The notes under the pieces were generated by a model. The model did not search any database. It saw only the letters and a program-made list of their open reading frames with translations, and had not been told where the DNA came from. Positions 1-8,669 of a stretch of 64,000 nt of DNA are shown one piece after another. Both the position numbers and the translations under genes were made by a program. Each line of letters begins with the position of its first letter. Position 1 is the first letter of the stretch. The stretch comes from Ruminococcus sp. (lineage in GTDB: Bacteria > Bacillota > Clostridia > Oscillospirales > Ruminococcaceae): the NCBI GenBank assembly GCA_021205185.1, contig JAJPYB010000010.1:1-64000 (forward strand). Reading direction: 5' to 3'.

Positions 1-7
1 GGAAAAA

Positions 8-40
8 GCACTCGAGAAATCGGGTGCTTTTGTTTTTGTT
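8..40. terminator. Bidirectional intrinsic terminator after the MATE gene
   Basis: The inverted repeat AAAGCACTCGA / TCGGGTGCTTT has T-rich flanks on both strands. It lies just beyond the stop of the minus-strand MATE reading frame, so it can end that transcript and also one entering from the left edge. Confidence 0.65.
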
Positions 41-52
41 TTGCCTTAAATT

Positions 53-1440
53 TTAAAATCCTGCTTTCTTTTTAAGCTCTCGCCTTATGCTTATGTAGCT
101 GTATATGAATGCCGCTATTTCGGAAACCCACATAGCGTACCACGTATAGGAAATTTCCAGAAAATTCGTCAGAAGCCATACGAGCGGAACTAGCACTATA
201 AGCTGACGGATTGCGCTGCCTATCATATTGATAATTCCGTTGCCAAGACCAGACGCAAAGTAGCCGAAAATAATAGTCAGCGTTGCAAAGACAAACGTCA
301 ATGATATGATTCTAAGAGCAGGAACGCCGATTCTCAGCATTTCATCGCTCGCTGCAAAAAGTCCAAGCAGCTGGCGAGGGAAGGCAAAGAATATAGCTGT
401 ACCAATTAGCGCCATTATTATTCCGGCAGGAAGTATACCTTTCCATGCCTGCTTGATACGTTCCTTATTCCCTGCGCCAAAATTAAATCCCACAATTGGT
501 ATTGCCGCCTGTCCTAGTCCGTTCATTGGCATCATCAGGAAGTTCTGAAGCTTGTAGTAAACTCCGAAGAAGGCTACTGCCGTTTCGGAAACGCTCATTA
601 AAACAGCGTTTACAGCGAATGTCATAACGCTGCTGATAGCTTGAGTTATAATTGTCGGAATGCCAACCTTGTAAATCGCAGCTACATCGCTTGTCTTAAA
701 ACGGTAACCTTTAAATCGAACGTGTACAATAGGGTTCTTTAATTTGTTTAAAACGAGAGCTACAACCGCTCCGACGCATTGTCCGATTACCGTTGCGATT
801 GCCGCACCCTTGATTCCCATTCTCGGGCAGCCCAAAAGACCGAATATCATAATCGGGTCGAGGATAATATTTACAACCGCTCCCGAAATCAGAGAAATCA
901 TACTTAAAACCGTGTCTCCGACCGCTTGAAGCATTCGCTGTCCATATGTTTGAAGAAACGTACCGTAGCAAATTACCACGCACACCTGCATATACTGAGT
1001 ACAAAGCTCTCTTAGCTCTGAATTGTCAGTCATCAAAGACGCAATAGAACCTGAAAAGAATACCCCGACAAGCGAAAATATGAGCGCTGTTGCAAGATTT
1101 ATAAAAAGACCTGTTGTTGCAACCCGACAAGCGTCGTCGTTTTCTTCGCGCCAACATATCTTGCGAGCAAGGAGTTCAAGCCGACGTTGGTACCAACTCC
1201 AAACGCTATCATCAAAAATTGAACCGAATAAACCAGCGACGTTGCTGTCAGAGCCTGCTCACTGTATCTTGAAACAAAAATGCTGTCGACGATATTATAA
1301 AGCGACTGCACAAGCAGCGAGAGCATTAACGGCACAGACATAGTAAGCAGTAGCTTGTTCATTGGCATCATCGCCATTTTATTAGGCTGTGTCTGCTGCG
1401 AATCGTGCGCGACGCTTAATTCTTTGCTGTCTTCTTCCAT
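53..1440 (-). pseudogene. MATE family multidrug/sodium antiporter, broken by a single-base frameshift
   Basis: MATE proteins are 12-helix membrane exporters that use Na+ or H+ gradients to expel drugs and metabolites. The track shows two reading frames (113 aa and 327 aa) that together give about 450 aa, the normal family length. The first frame reads through ARYVGAKKT and then goes out of phase. Shifting frame at about 1131-1141 restores ACRVATTGLFINLA and a hydrophobic helix that joins directly to the second ORF's MTDNSE. The local sequence ACGACGACG suggests loss of one base in a short repeat; a sequencing error cannot be excluded. RBS and start lie near 1440. No partner gene is nearby. 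The family call is firm; whether the gene is truly dead is uncertain. Confidence 0.8.
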
Positions 1441-1612
1441 TTTCCACTTCTCCTCGAATACTAATTTTTCAAATTTTCAAAACCATACTATTTTACCACT
1501 CTATTTATGAACTTTTCTTCACCTATTTGCAAAAATTGTGTTTGCTAAAAACGCATATCGCCTGAAAATCTGCGCATAATACTGTTAATCAGTTTTTTAG
1601 GGAGGCTTTGAA

Positions 1613-1744
1613 ATGATAGGCTTTATAGTGGGATTTTTTGTCGGCGGAATGGTGGGCGTCATTACAATGTGCCTGTGCTTTATGGCAAGTCGAAGCGATG
1701 AGAATATACAGCAAGTACATCAAAAAAATTCCCCCACCAAGTGA
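1613..1744 (+). CDS. Tiny single-span membrane protein, DUF3789-like
   Basis: This 43-aa ORF is too short for the ORF track. It starts at ATG behind GGGAGG with good spacing. The protein begins MIGFIVGFFVGGMVGV, a Gly-rich transmembrane helix, continues with TMCLCFMA, and ends in a short polar tail (SRSDENIQQVHQKN). The layout and the G-x-V-G-V-x-T-M-C-L-C pattern resemble the DUF3789 family of very small membrane proteins, common in Firmicute phages and conjugative elements. No mobile-element genes surround it here. Function unknown. It sits alone between a minus-strand MATE gene and a minus-strand FemAB gene. Confidence 0.6.
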   Translation: MIGFIVGFFVGGMVGVITMCLCFMASRSDENIQQVHQKNSPTK

Positions 1745-1765
1745 GGAAATTTTGTTTTATTCTAT

Positions 1766-2866
1766 TTATTTATGTCTGAATTTTACCTTCAGCTTTCTTT
1801 GAATTTCGTGATAGCCTCTGTAAATCTTCTCAAATATCTTTACAACCCTTTTCTTGAACGGCGAGAAGCAGTAGTAAAACTCTCCGGCGTAGGTTACAAC
1901 CTCTCCGTTAAAGCCCTTCTTGAACTTGTAAACTCCGTAATTCGGATGAGTTTCGTCCTTGTAGAATGGGATACCCTGAAAGTCGTAAATGAAGTTGTTG
2001 TTTTTTAGCGCCCATTGAATCATCGTCCATTGCATCAGATAATTCGGCATAGTGTTTCTGTACTTATTAGATGAAGCGCCGTAAACATAACAGGTTTTTC
2101 CGGCATATTGAGTTGTAACAGCTCCCGAAACGGCAACATCCTTTCCGCCGGTGTCATCGTTATTTACATAGCACACAAACAGTCTGCAATGCTCCTCGCC
2201 AAGAGCGTCAAGCATTCTTTCAAAATATTCCTTCGGTCTGATTGCAAAGCCGTCACGGGTTCCTGTTTCCTGCATCAGCGGATAAAAGTCGTCGAGCGCT
2301 TCCTTTCCGCAGGCCTTGCAAACAACGCCCTTTCTTGTTGCCTTTCTGATTCGGTTTCTCCAGTCAGGCTTAAAGGTCATCATAACCTCGTCCTCAGTTT
2401 TGCCTTCAATATTTCTCAGCATATAGTTGTTTCTTGCTTGAATTGTTGAAAGCTCAGGCGCGTCTTCAATAAAGCTAAAGCCCATTGACTTTATAAGCTC
2501 TATTACCTCTTTATCTCCCTCCTCACAGCAGGGATCCCACATAAACTCATAGCTATTGTGTTTTTTCGCAAGAACCTTTACGCCTTCAAACAGATCCTCC
2601 ATAACGGTCCTGTCACTCCAATCGCAAACAGGACCGTGAGGCGCATACAAAAACGTACAGCCGAATACGGGTATTTTTCTTATTAGAATAAGACAGGTCC
2701 CTACAACCTTTCCGCTTTCATCTATGGAGATTATTCCTTCCCAGCCCCAATGGTTTTTAACCTTCGGCCAGTTTATAGACTGTAAAAACGTACCGTTTTT
2801 ATGTGTGCTCGCAAAGCTTTCAAATTCCTCGCATTGTGCGATATTTGACTTATCCAGTATTTCCAA
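1766..2866 (-). CDS. FemAB/FemX-type peptidoglycan bridge aminoacyltransferase
   Basis: Members of the FemABX family use aminoacyl-tRNA to add amino acids to the stem peptide of lipid II, building the interpeptide bridge at the inner face of the membrane. The 366-aa length fits. It shows the two GNAT-like halves: WPKVKNHWGWEGI near the N-terminus, and the second half with DWRNRIRKATRKGV, the region GAVTTQYAGKTCYVYGASS, and IYDFQGIP followed by VYKFKKGFNGE, which is the family's C-terminal signature. The start is TTG behind GGGTGG. It appears monocistronic. Which amino acid is added cannot be read from sequence; Gly, Ala and Ser are all used in this family. Confidence 0.85.
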   Translation of the reverse strand: MEILDKSNIAQCEEFESFASTHKNGTFLQSINWPKVKNHWGWEGIISIDESGKVVGTCLILIRKIPVFGCTFLYAPHGPVCDWSDRTVMEDLFEGVKVLAKKHNSYEFMWDPCCEEGDKEVIELIKSMGFSFIEDAPELSTIQARNNYMLRNIEGKTEDEVMMTFKPDWRNRIRKATRKGVVCKACGKEALDDFYPLMQETGTRDGFAIRPKEYFERMLDALGEEHCRLFVCYVNNDDTGGKDVAVSGAVTTQYAGKTCYVYGASSNKYRNTMPNYLMQWTMIQWALKNNNFIYDFQGIPFYKDETHPNYGVYKFKKGFNGEVVTYAGEFYYCFSPFKKRVVKIFEKIYRGYHEIQRKLKVKFRHK

Positions 2867-2994
2867 GTGAAACTACCACCCTTTACCCATTTTTCTTTCG
2901 GGAAACCCCGATATTGTTACTAATTATCATACCACAGAACAGGCAAAAAAGCAACCCCGAGTAAGTGGATTGCAGACGTTGTTTTCCAAAAAGG

Positions 2995-3023
2995 TTTACA
3001 AATAAGACGATTTGTAGTATACT
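2995..3023 (+). promoter_or_regulatory. SigA promoter of the VanY-type gene
   Basis: TTTACA and TATACT are separated by exactly 17 bp. The promoter lies inside the upstream part of the ORF listed from 2965, so that upstream part cannot be translated from this transcript. It moves the gene start to TTG 3058 or ATG 3094. Confidence 0.75.
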
Positions 3024-3057
3024 TAAAGCACACAAACTACAAAGGCAGGAAGTTAAA

Positions 3058-3870
3058 TTGGAACATAAGGAAATTGAGAACTACGAGGATATAATGGAAC
3101 GCCGCCGAAAGGCTGATTTAAAGAGAAGAAAAAAGGATATGAAAATCCTCTGCATTGTAATATTTATAGCGCTTTTAATAGTTGTAGCCTTGATTTTTGC
3201 TTTTAAAGGCGGCGATGAAAGCGTTCCTGCTTCAGCGTCTGTTTCTGAAGAAACCACCACTACTACAACAGCCAGCACAACTCAAAGCGATGACACAACA
3301 GACGAGGCAGAAGCCACAACCGAGCAAGCCGCTCACATAACTGAGGTTATTGACGGGCGAACATACATAGACGGAATTTTAATCGTCAACAAAACCTACT
3401 CGCTGCCGTCAGATTACGACCCGGGAATGGACGAGGAAACTATGGCGGCGTTTGAACAAATGCAAGCGGCGGCGTCTGACGACGGATTGTTTTTGTACAT
3501 TCGTTCAGGCTATCGAAGCTACGCCGATCAGGAGTATCAATACAATGTCCACGTTGAAAACAAGGGTAAGGAGTACGCCGACGAGGTTTCCGCGAGGCCC
3601 GGCTATTCAGAACACCAGACGGGGCTTTGTATGGACGTAAATTCTACGGAGGACAGCTTCGCTGAAACGGAGGAAGCTAAGTGGTTGGCGGAGCATTGCG
3701 CCGAGTACGGCTTTATTATCCGCTTCCCGGAGGGCAAGGAGGATATAACGGGCTACAATTACGAATCATGGCACATCAGATACGTCGGAGTTGAGGTTGC
3801 CAAAGAAATTACCGAGTCGGGTCTTTGCCTTGAAGAATATCTGGGCGTCACCTCGGAATATGCAGATTAA
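3058..3870 (+). CDS. Membrane-anchored D,D-carboxypeptidase, VanY/M15 family
   Basis: VanY-type enzymes remove the terminal D-alanine of peptidoglycan stem peptides with a zinc ion. Domains in order: a basic N-terminus, a transmembrane helix (ILCIVIFIALLIVVALIFAF), a Thr/Ser-rich spacer, then the M15 domain. The catalytic features are all visible: SGYRSYADQEYQY, the zinc motif SEHQTGLCMDV (SxHxxG...D), and ESWHIRYVG with the final His ligand. The track start at 2965 is upstream of the promoter; TTG 3058 has AGGAAG 5 nt upstream, and ATG 3094 is an alternative. The enzyme should face outward. It is monocistronic and ends at a strong terminator. Confidence 0.88.
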   Translation: MEHKEIENYEDIMERRRKADLKRRKKDMKILCIVIFIALLIVVALIFAFKGGDESVPASASVSEETTTTTTASTTQSDDTTDEAEATTEQAAHITEVIDGRTYIDGILIVNKTYSLPSDYDPGMDEETMAAFEQMQAAASDDGLFLYIRSGYRSYADQEYQYNVHVENKGKEYADEVSARPGYSEHQTGLCMDVNSTEDSFAETEEAKWLAEHCAEYGFIIRFPEGKEDITGYNYESWHIRYVGVEVAKEITESGLCLEEYLGVTSEYAD

Positions 3871-3926
3871 ACCAGTTGTCGGGTAAATTTTGTAAGGCAT
3901 TCTTTTAAAATTTCATAGAAACCAAA

Positions 3927-3955
3927 AAACCGCCCTCGTGTGAGAGCGGCTTTTT
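3927..3955. terminator. Bidirectional intrinsic terminator
   Basis: The stem CCGCCCTC / GAGAGCGG with a GTGT loop is followed by TTTTTGT on plus and preceded by a run of A's, giving a T tract on minus. It can end both the convergent carboxypeptidase and alcohol dehydrogenase transcripts. Confidence 0.75.
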
Positions 3956-3973
3956 GTATTAAGGATTTTCAAA

Positions 3974-5191
3974 CTAGAAGTCGATTTCAGTATCGTAATA
4001 GCAAGCCTTAAGAAGCTTTTCCATTTCTTCCTGAGTAGGAATTCTTGGATTTGAGCCTGTGCAAGCGTCGCCGATAGCGTTCTTGGCGATTTCCGGAAGT
4101 CTTTCAAGAAATACTTCCTCAGGAACAAAGCCCTGCTCGCACGGATAGCTGTCAGCACCGTAATTCTTGATGCAATGAGGAATATTAAGCTTGTCGTTCA
4201 TTCCTCTCAGGTACTCAATCAGGAGAGTAACCTTTTCGTCGTCGTTATTTCCGCCGAGGTGCATATAATCAGCAATTACGCCGTAACGCTTTTTAGCTGT
4301 TTCGTCTTTAGCGTTATATGCGATAACCTTTGGAAGGTACATAGCGTTTGCAGCACCGTGAATAATGTGTGCGCCGTAATCGTCAAATGCAGCGCCTGTC
4401 TTGTGAGCCATTGAGTGAACGATTCCGAGAAGAGCGTTCGAGAAAGCCATACCGGCAAGGCACTGTGCGTTGTGCATTCTTGCACGAGCGTCCATATCGC
4501 CGTTATATGAATCAACAAGATCCGCCTGAATCATTTCGATAGCGTGAATTGCCAATGGATCTGTGTAGTCGCAGTTAGCTGTTGAAACGTAAGCCTCGAT
4601 AGCGTGTGTGATAGCGTCCATACCTGTATGAGCTGTAAGCTTCTGTGGCATTGTTTCAGCAAGCTCAGGATCAACGATAGCAATATCAGGTGTGATTTCA
4701 AAGTCAGCGATAGGATACTTGATACCCTTATCGTAGTCTGTGATAATTGAGAATGCAGTAACCTCTGTCGCTGTTCCTGATGTTGAAGGAATTGCGCAGA
4801 AATGAGCCTTCTTTCTCAGCTCTGGAATACCAAATACCTTGCACATATCTTCAAATGTGCAGTCTGGGTACTCGTACTTGATCCACATTGCCTTAGCAGC
4901 GTCGATTGGTGAGCCACCGCCCATTGCAACGATCCAGTCAGGACCAAATTCAATCATCTTTTGTGCGCCGTTCATAACTGTTGTAACAGATGGGTCAGGC
5001 TCAACGCCCTCGATGAGCATAACCTCCATACCTGCTTCCTTGAGGTAGTCCTCCGCCTTCTGAAGAAAACCGTTTCTCTTCATTGCGCCGCCGCCGACAA
5101 CTATTACGGCTTTTTTACCTTTGAGTGTTTTAAGTGTTTCAAGTGAGCCTTTTCCGTGATACAAATCACGAGGTAGTGTAAATCTAGCCAT
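3974..5191 (-). CDS. Iron-containing alcohol dehydrogenase (group III)
   Basis: Group III alcohol dehydrogenases reduce aldehydes to alcohols with NAD(P)H and regenerate the cofactor during fermentation. The 405-aa protein shows the dinucleotide-binding GGGSPIDAAKAM, the SGTATEVTAFS strand, and the iron-binding signature from GMDAITHAIEAYVS through MAHKTGAAFDDYGAHIIHGAANA, with His and Asp ligands. It is a stand-alone relative of the C-terminal half of AdhE. The track start (5308) is too early: ATG 5191 has AGGAGGAAG at ideal spacing, and the extra residues lie across the promoter. The promoter carries a Rex-like operator, which would tie expression to the NADH/NAD+ ratio. Substrate is not determined by sequence; ethanol or butanol formation is likely. 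Confidence 0.9.
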   Translation of the reverse strand: MARFTLPRDLYHGKGSLETLKTLKGKKAVIVVGGGAMKRNGFLQKAEDYLKEAGMEVMLIEGVEPDPSVTTVMNGAQKMIEFGPDWIVAMGGGSPIDAAKAMWIKYEYPDCTFEDMCKVFGIPELRKKAHFCAIPSTSGTATEVTAFSIITDYDKGIKYPIADFEITPDIAIVDPELAETMPQKLTAHTGMDAITHAIEAYVSTANCDYTDPLAIHAIEMIQADLVDSYNGDMDARARMHNAQCLAGMAFSNALLGIVHSMAHKTGAAFDDYGAHIIHGAANAMYLPKVIAYNAKDETAKKRYGVIADYMHLGGNNDDEKVTLLIEYLRGMNDKLNIPHCIKNYGADSYPCEQGFVPEEVFLERLPEIAKNAIGDACTGSNPRIPTQEEMEKLLKACYYDTEIDF

Positions 5192-5256
5192 TTTATCTTC
5201 CTCCTTAGATGTAAAAATTTTGGGTTTTATTTGGGAAAGCGTGCATTCCTTTCCCT

Positions 5257-5293
5257 TTGTTAAAATTTTAACACACTTTCTCCGACCCGTCAA
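5257..5293 (-). promoter_or_regulatory. Alcohol dehydrogenase promoter with Rex-like operator
   Basis: On the minus strand TTGACG (5288-5293) and TAAAAT (5265-5270) are 17 bp apart. The 18-bp site TTGTTAAAATTTTAACAC (5257-5274) covers the -10 and matches the clostridial Rex consensus TTGTTAANNNNTTAACAA at all but the last base. Rex senses NADH/NAD+ and represses fermentation genes when NADH is low; binding here would block RNA polymerase. The site match is read directly; the regulator is inferred. Confidence 0.7.
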
Positions 5294-5390
5294 ATATAAC
5301 TTTCGCATAATAATATATCAAAAAACATATACGATACAGGTCAATCTGACAAATTTGACACCCAAATAGCAAAAGTGGTGAAAATACTTC

Positions 5391-5419
5391 TTGACAAACG
5401 AATTTTCGCATTGTATAAT
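5391..5419 (+). promoter_or_regulatory. Consensus SigA promoter upstream of the ATP-grasp operon
   Basis: TTGACA and TATAAT are both perfect and 17 bp apart. Transcription should start near 5426, leaving a leader of about 175 nt before the ATP-grasp gene. Confidence 0.85.
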
Positions 5420-5485
5420 AAATATGTTGAATTTCAGAATTGAAGCTCGACTAAATCAAAAAGATGAATATTTTGACCGAAGCAA

Positions 5486-5520
5486 GGACGCTCCATTTAA
5501 TATGCGAGCGCCCTTTTTCT
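5486..5520 (+). terminator. Intrinsic terminator inside the leader of the ATP-grasp operon
   Basis: The stem GGACGCTC / GAGCGCCC (one mismatch) is followed directly by TTTTTCTTTT. It lies about 60 nt after the promoter and about 80 nt before the first gene. It may be an attenuator or the end of a small leader RNA. No known riboswitch class was recognised in the leader. Confidence 0.6.
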
Positions 5521-5600
5521 TTTGCTTTTTAAGACGCTTACCGACAAGCTATATTTTAGCTTCTTGGAAAATAGAATTTCTATGATAGGATGTGATTTTT

Positions 5601-6941
5601 ATGACAGATACTGTTTTAACGCTCGAGCGTGCTACTCCTGTTGGAAACGCTGACGAGATAAACGAGCTTTTAAGACGTTACGGCGTTAAGTTTGGAATTT
5701 ACAAAAACGGAACCTTTAAGGAGCAGCTTTTTCCGTTCGATCCGATTCCGAGAATTATTACCGCCGAGGATTTTAAGGCGATGGAAAAGGGACTTGTCCA
5801 AAGAGTAGACGCCCTTAATATGTTTCTGTACGACATTTACCACGATAAGAATATTATCAGGGATAAGGTAGTGCCTGAGGACTTTGTTTACATTTCAAGC
5901 GGCTATCTTCCTCAATGTGAGGGCGTTACGCCAAAGAACAACATTTACAGCCATATTTCAGGAATAGACCTCGTTCAGGCAAAGAACGGAGAATGGTATA
6001 TTCTTGAGGATAATCTGAGAATACCGTCGGGAGCTTCCTATCCGCTTATTGCAAGAGAGCTGACAAGAGTGGCGTCTCCTTCCGCTTTTTCAGGAAACGA
6101 CATTGTCGATAACAGAAACTATGCGAAGCTTCTGAAGGACACAATGGATTATTCAAACTGCGGAGGAATAAACGCTATTTTGACTCCGGGAAGATATAAC
6201 GCTGCCTACTTTGAGCATTCCTACCTCGCTGAGCTTACAGGCTCTGTGCTTGTTTCAAACGACGAGCTTTTTGTTGAGGACAACATTTTATACCACAAAA
6301 CCTATTCGGGCGGAAAGACAAAGGTGGGCGCTCTATACAGACGTATTTCTGACGAGTACCTCGACCCGCTGACCTTTGAACCAAAGTCGCTTATCGGTAT
6401 TCCAAATCTGATGGAAGCGTATAGAACGGGCAATGTCGGAGTTATAAACGCTCCGGGAAACGGCGTTGCCGACGACAAGGGAATTTACTATTTTGTGCCG
6501 AAGATGATCAGGTATTATCTTGGCGAAGAGCCGATTTTGAAAAATGCGCCGACCTATCTTCCGTTTTACGAGGAGGATAAAAAGTACGTTTTGGAGAATC
6601 TTGAAAAGCTTGTTATCAAGGACGTTGCTGAGGCGGGCGGCTACGGAGTAGTTTTCGGAAGCGAGCTCAGCAAGGAGAAGCTAGAGGAGTTTAAAAACAC
6701 AATCATCAATGAGCCGCGCCGCTTTATTGCGCAGGAGGTTATCGACTTTCTGGACCTTCCTATTCTTGAAGGCGGTGAGCAGGTTATGCGAAAGGCGGAT
6801 TTAAGAGCGTTCGTTTTAAGCGGAGAAACAACAAGAGTGTGGGCGTCGGGACTTACAAGATTTTCCCGGAACCCAGATTCGTTTGTAGTTAATTCATCAC
6901 AGGGAGGAGGCTTTAAGGACACATGGGTACTATCTCGTTAG
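5601..6941 (+). CDS. Circularly permuted ATP-grasp protein (DUF404/DUF407 family)
   Basis: ATP-grasp enzymes join a carboxylate to an amine or thiol via an acyl-phosphate. This circularly permuted branch is predicted to make peptide-like bonds, and its members are usually encoded beside Alpha-E and transglutaminase genes, exactly as here. The 446-aa protein shows the family hallmarks: DPIPRIITAEDF near the N-terminus, SGIDLVQAKNGEWYILEDNLRIPSG (metal/ATP region), FVPKMIRYYLGEEPIL, VIKDVAEAGGYGVVFG, and the C-terminal ADLRAFVLSGE. ATG 5601 is preferred over GTG 5592 because AGGATG lies at proper spacing only for the ATG. It overlaps the next gene by 19 nt. The substrate is unknown. Confidence 0.88.
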   Translation: MTDTVLTLERATPVGNADEINELLRRYGVKFGIYKNGTFKEQLFPFDPIPRIITAEDFKAMEKGLVQRVDALNMFLYDIYHDKNIIRDKVVPEDFVYISSGYLPQCEGVTPKNNIYSHISGIDLVQAKNGEWYILEDNLRIPSGASYPLIARELTRVASPSAFSGNDIVDNRNYAKLLKDTMDYSNCGGINAILTPGRYNAAYFEHSYLAELTGSVLVSNDELFVEDNILYHKTYSGGKTKVGALYRRISDEYLDPLTFEPKSLIGIPNLMEAYRTGNVGVINAPGNGVADDKGIYYFVPKMIRYYLGEEPILKNAPTYLPFYEEDKKYVLENLEKLVIKDVAEAGGYGVVFGSELSKEKLEEFKNTIINEPRRFIAQEVIDFLDLPILEGGEQVMRKADLRAFVLSGETTRVWASGLTRFSRNPDSFVVNSSQGGGFKDTWVLSR

Positions 6942-7615
6942 AGCATGGCGATCATCTCTTCTGGCTTGGAAGATATACCGAAAGAGTGCATACGACCTTA
7001 AGAGCATTGGAAAAATTATACGATAATATGATTGACGTAAATTCAGAAAAGTATGTTGAGTATTTGGCTTGCTTTTCCTTGCCGAATACATATTCAAGCA
7101 AGGAAGAGTTTATGACAAGCTTTATTTACGACCCGACAAATCCAAATTCTGTAGCTTATAGTCTTGAAAAGGCTTACGACAACGGAATTGTCCTCAGAGA
7201 GGAAATTTCTACCGAAGCGTTGTCGTTTTTACAAATGGCAATAGATATTCTGGAAAAGTCAAAAAAGAGCAAGCAGGGACTTCGATTGGCGCTTTTGCCG
7301 CTTGAAGACATCTTGTTTGGCTTCTGGGGTTGTATTGCCGACTACATATACGACGACGAAATAAAAACGATTATCTATTGCGGAAAATCAGTCGAACGGC
7401 TTGACCTTTATTTAAGACTCAGATTTCCGTTCGAGAAGATTTATATGGAGTTTGAACGCCTTTGCAAGCACCTCAGAGGGGTTCCTAAAAACACTCCGTA
7501 CCGCTACAACACAAAGCAGCTCTCAACGCTTGTCGAGCTGATGGGAATGGGAGATGATTACGTCTCTGATGTCCCGCAGGCGGTTGCCGCTCTGGGCGCG
7601 CTGTTTGCGTCATAG
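6923..7615 (+). CDS. Alpha-E domain protein (DUF403)
   Basis: Alpha-E proteins are all-helical partners of circularly permuted ATP-grasp enzymes; their biochemical role is not known. The N-terminus shows the family signature DHLFWLGRYTERVHTTLRALEKLYD. The rest is predicted to be helical, ending in YRYNTKQLSTLVELMGMG. At 230 aa it is shorter than the roughly 300 aa common in other phyla. ATG 6923 sits behind GGGAGGAGG and overlaps the ATP-grasp gene by 19 nt, so the two are probably translationally coupled. The gene order ATP-grasp, Alpha-E, transglutaminase is the conserved one. Confidence 0.85.
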   Translation: MGTISLEHGDHLFWLGRYTERVHTTLRALEKLYDNMIDVNSEKYVEYLACFSLPNTYSSKEEFMTSFIYDPTNPNSVAYSLEKAYDNGIVLREEISTEALSFLQMAIDILEKSKKSKQGLRLALLPLEDILFGFWGCIADYIYDDEIKTIIYCGKSVERLDLYLRLRFPFEKIYMEFERLCKHLRGVPKNTPYRYNTKQLSTLVELMGMGDDYVSDVPQAVAALGALFAS

Positions 7616-7636
7616 CTTTGAAAAGGAAATTTTTGT

Positions 7637-8422
7637 ATGAAAAAATTGAACTTCACTTTTACGACCCGTCTCACCTTCGATAACTATGTGCATGACCATT
7701 CCTTTGCGCTGAGGTGTATGCCTATCGAAGCGGAAAATCAGCATATTATTTCCTGCGAGCTTGATATTTCCCCGTTTGTAACTACAAAGCAAACGGTTGA
7801 CGCTTTCGGAAACAACGTCACAAGCGGCTATTTAAAGGGCGAGCATAGATTTTTGGATTACGAAATCAGAGGTGTGGCGGAGATTGACAACAGCCTTCAC
7901 CGCACTGATTATATGCCCTGCTATTTGTATCAATCAAGCTATACAAAGCCGAGCGCTGAAATTGCCGGGTTTTACAAGAGCATCAGTGCTGATTGCAATT
8001 ACACTACGCCTTACGACCGAGCGGCTTACTTTTCCGCTCGTTTATCTGAAATTATGAGATATGAAAAGGATACGACAGACACGCACACAACCGCTGCTCA
8101 GGCTTACGAGCAAAGGTGCGGAGTTTGTCAGGATTTCTCACATATTATGCTGTCGATTTTACGGATTGACGGAATCGCTTGCCGCTACATAGCTGGTCTT
8201 GCCTGCTGCGACGGTGAAACTCATAGCTGGATTGAGCTTTGGACGGGAGACTGCTGGACAGGTTTCGACCCGACGAACAATTGTGACGTAAACGACGATT
8301 ATCTTGCGCTCTCTCAGGGCAGAGATTTCAGCGACTGTGCGATTGACAGAGGAGTTATGTTCGGAGCGTACACAAGGCAGCTTCAGCTTATTTCCTCGCA
8401 GCTGCTGACAAGCTTGTATTAA
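7637..8422 (+). CDS. Transglutaminase-like cysteine protease/transferase
   Basis: The 261-aa protein has an N-terminal beta domain like that of bacterial transglutaminases and then the papain-like core. The triad is visible: Cys in QRCGVCQDFSHIML, His in DGETHSWIELW, and Asp in WTGFDPTNN. No signal peptide is seen, so it probably acts in the cytoplasm with its two upstream partners. Such enzymes either cleave or exchange amide bonds; next to an ATP-grasp ligase it may trim or transfer the product. It begins 21 nt after the Alpha-E stop. Family is certain; reaction is inferred. Confidence 0.88.
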   Translation: MKKLNFTFTTRLTFDNYVHDHSFALRCMPIEAENQHIISCELDISPFVTTKQTVDAFGNNVTSGYLKGEHRFLDYEIRGVAEIDNSLHRTDYMPCYLYQSSYTKPSAEIAGFYKSISADCNYTTPYDRAAYFSARLSEIMRYEKDTTDTHTTAAQAYEQRCGVCQDFSHIMLSILRIDGIACRYIAGLACCDGETHSWIELWTGDCWTGFDPTNNCDVNDDYLALSQGRDFSDCAIDRGVMFGAYTRQLQLISSQLLTSLY

Positions 8423-8496
8423 GGCTTTTGGAAAAATACATTTGCTCGCACCTCACAGAAAGTAATTGTGATAGGCTGCAAGCTTAGCGGTAAAAA

Positions 8497-8657
8497 ATTA
8501 CTCGCTCATGTTCCTCGCATTCAAAGAGGGGATGAACCTGCTTTCAGTAGAAGAAAAAATATATGGATGGGAAGAATTACTCGCTCATATTCCTCGCCAG
8601 CGGCGAGGAAATAGACATCTTGCTTTTGGCAGGAATAAAAAATTATAGGATGGGAAG
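8497..8657 (+). repeat. Two imperfect tandem copies of an approximately 80-nt leader element
   Basis: Copy 1 (8497-8574) and copy 2 (8576-8657) each begin ATTACTCGCTCAT, continue TTCCTCGC, contain a CTTT...AG...AAAAAAT segment, and end GGATGGGAAG. Copy 2 contains a neat CCTCGCC-AGC-GGCGAGG hairpin that is degraded in copy 1. The second GGATGGGAAG lies just ahead of the ATG at 8670 and serves as the ribosome binding region, so the repeat may be a duplicated translation-initiation region. No terminator is present between the transglutaminase and the next gene. No gene is seen in 8423-8669. Confidence 0.65.
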
Positions 8658-8669
8658 GAAATTACGCCA

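Noticed and set aside
5391-5585. 64-aa ORF in the leader of the ATP-grasp operon
   Set aside because: It starts within the promoter and crosses the terminator hairpin; no RBS. Composition looks non-coding.
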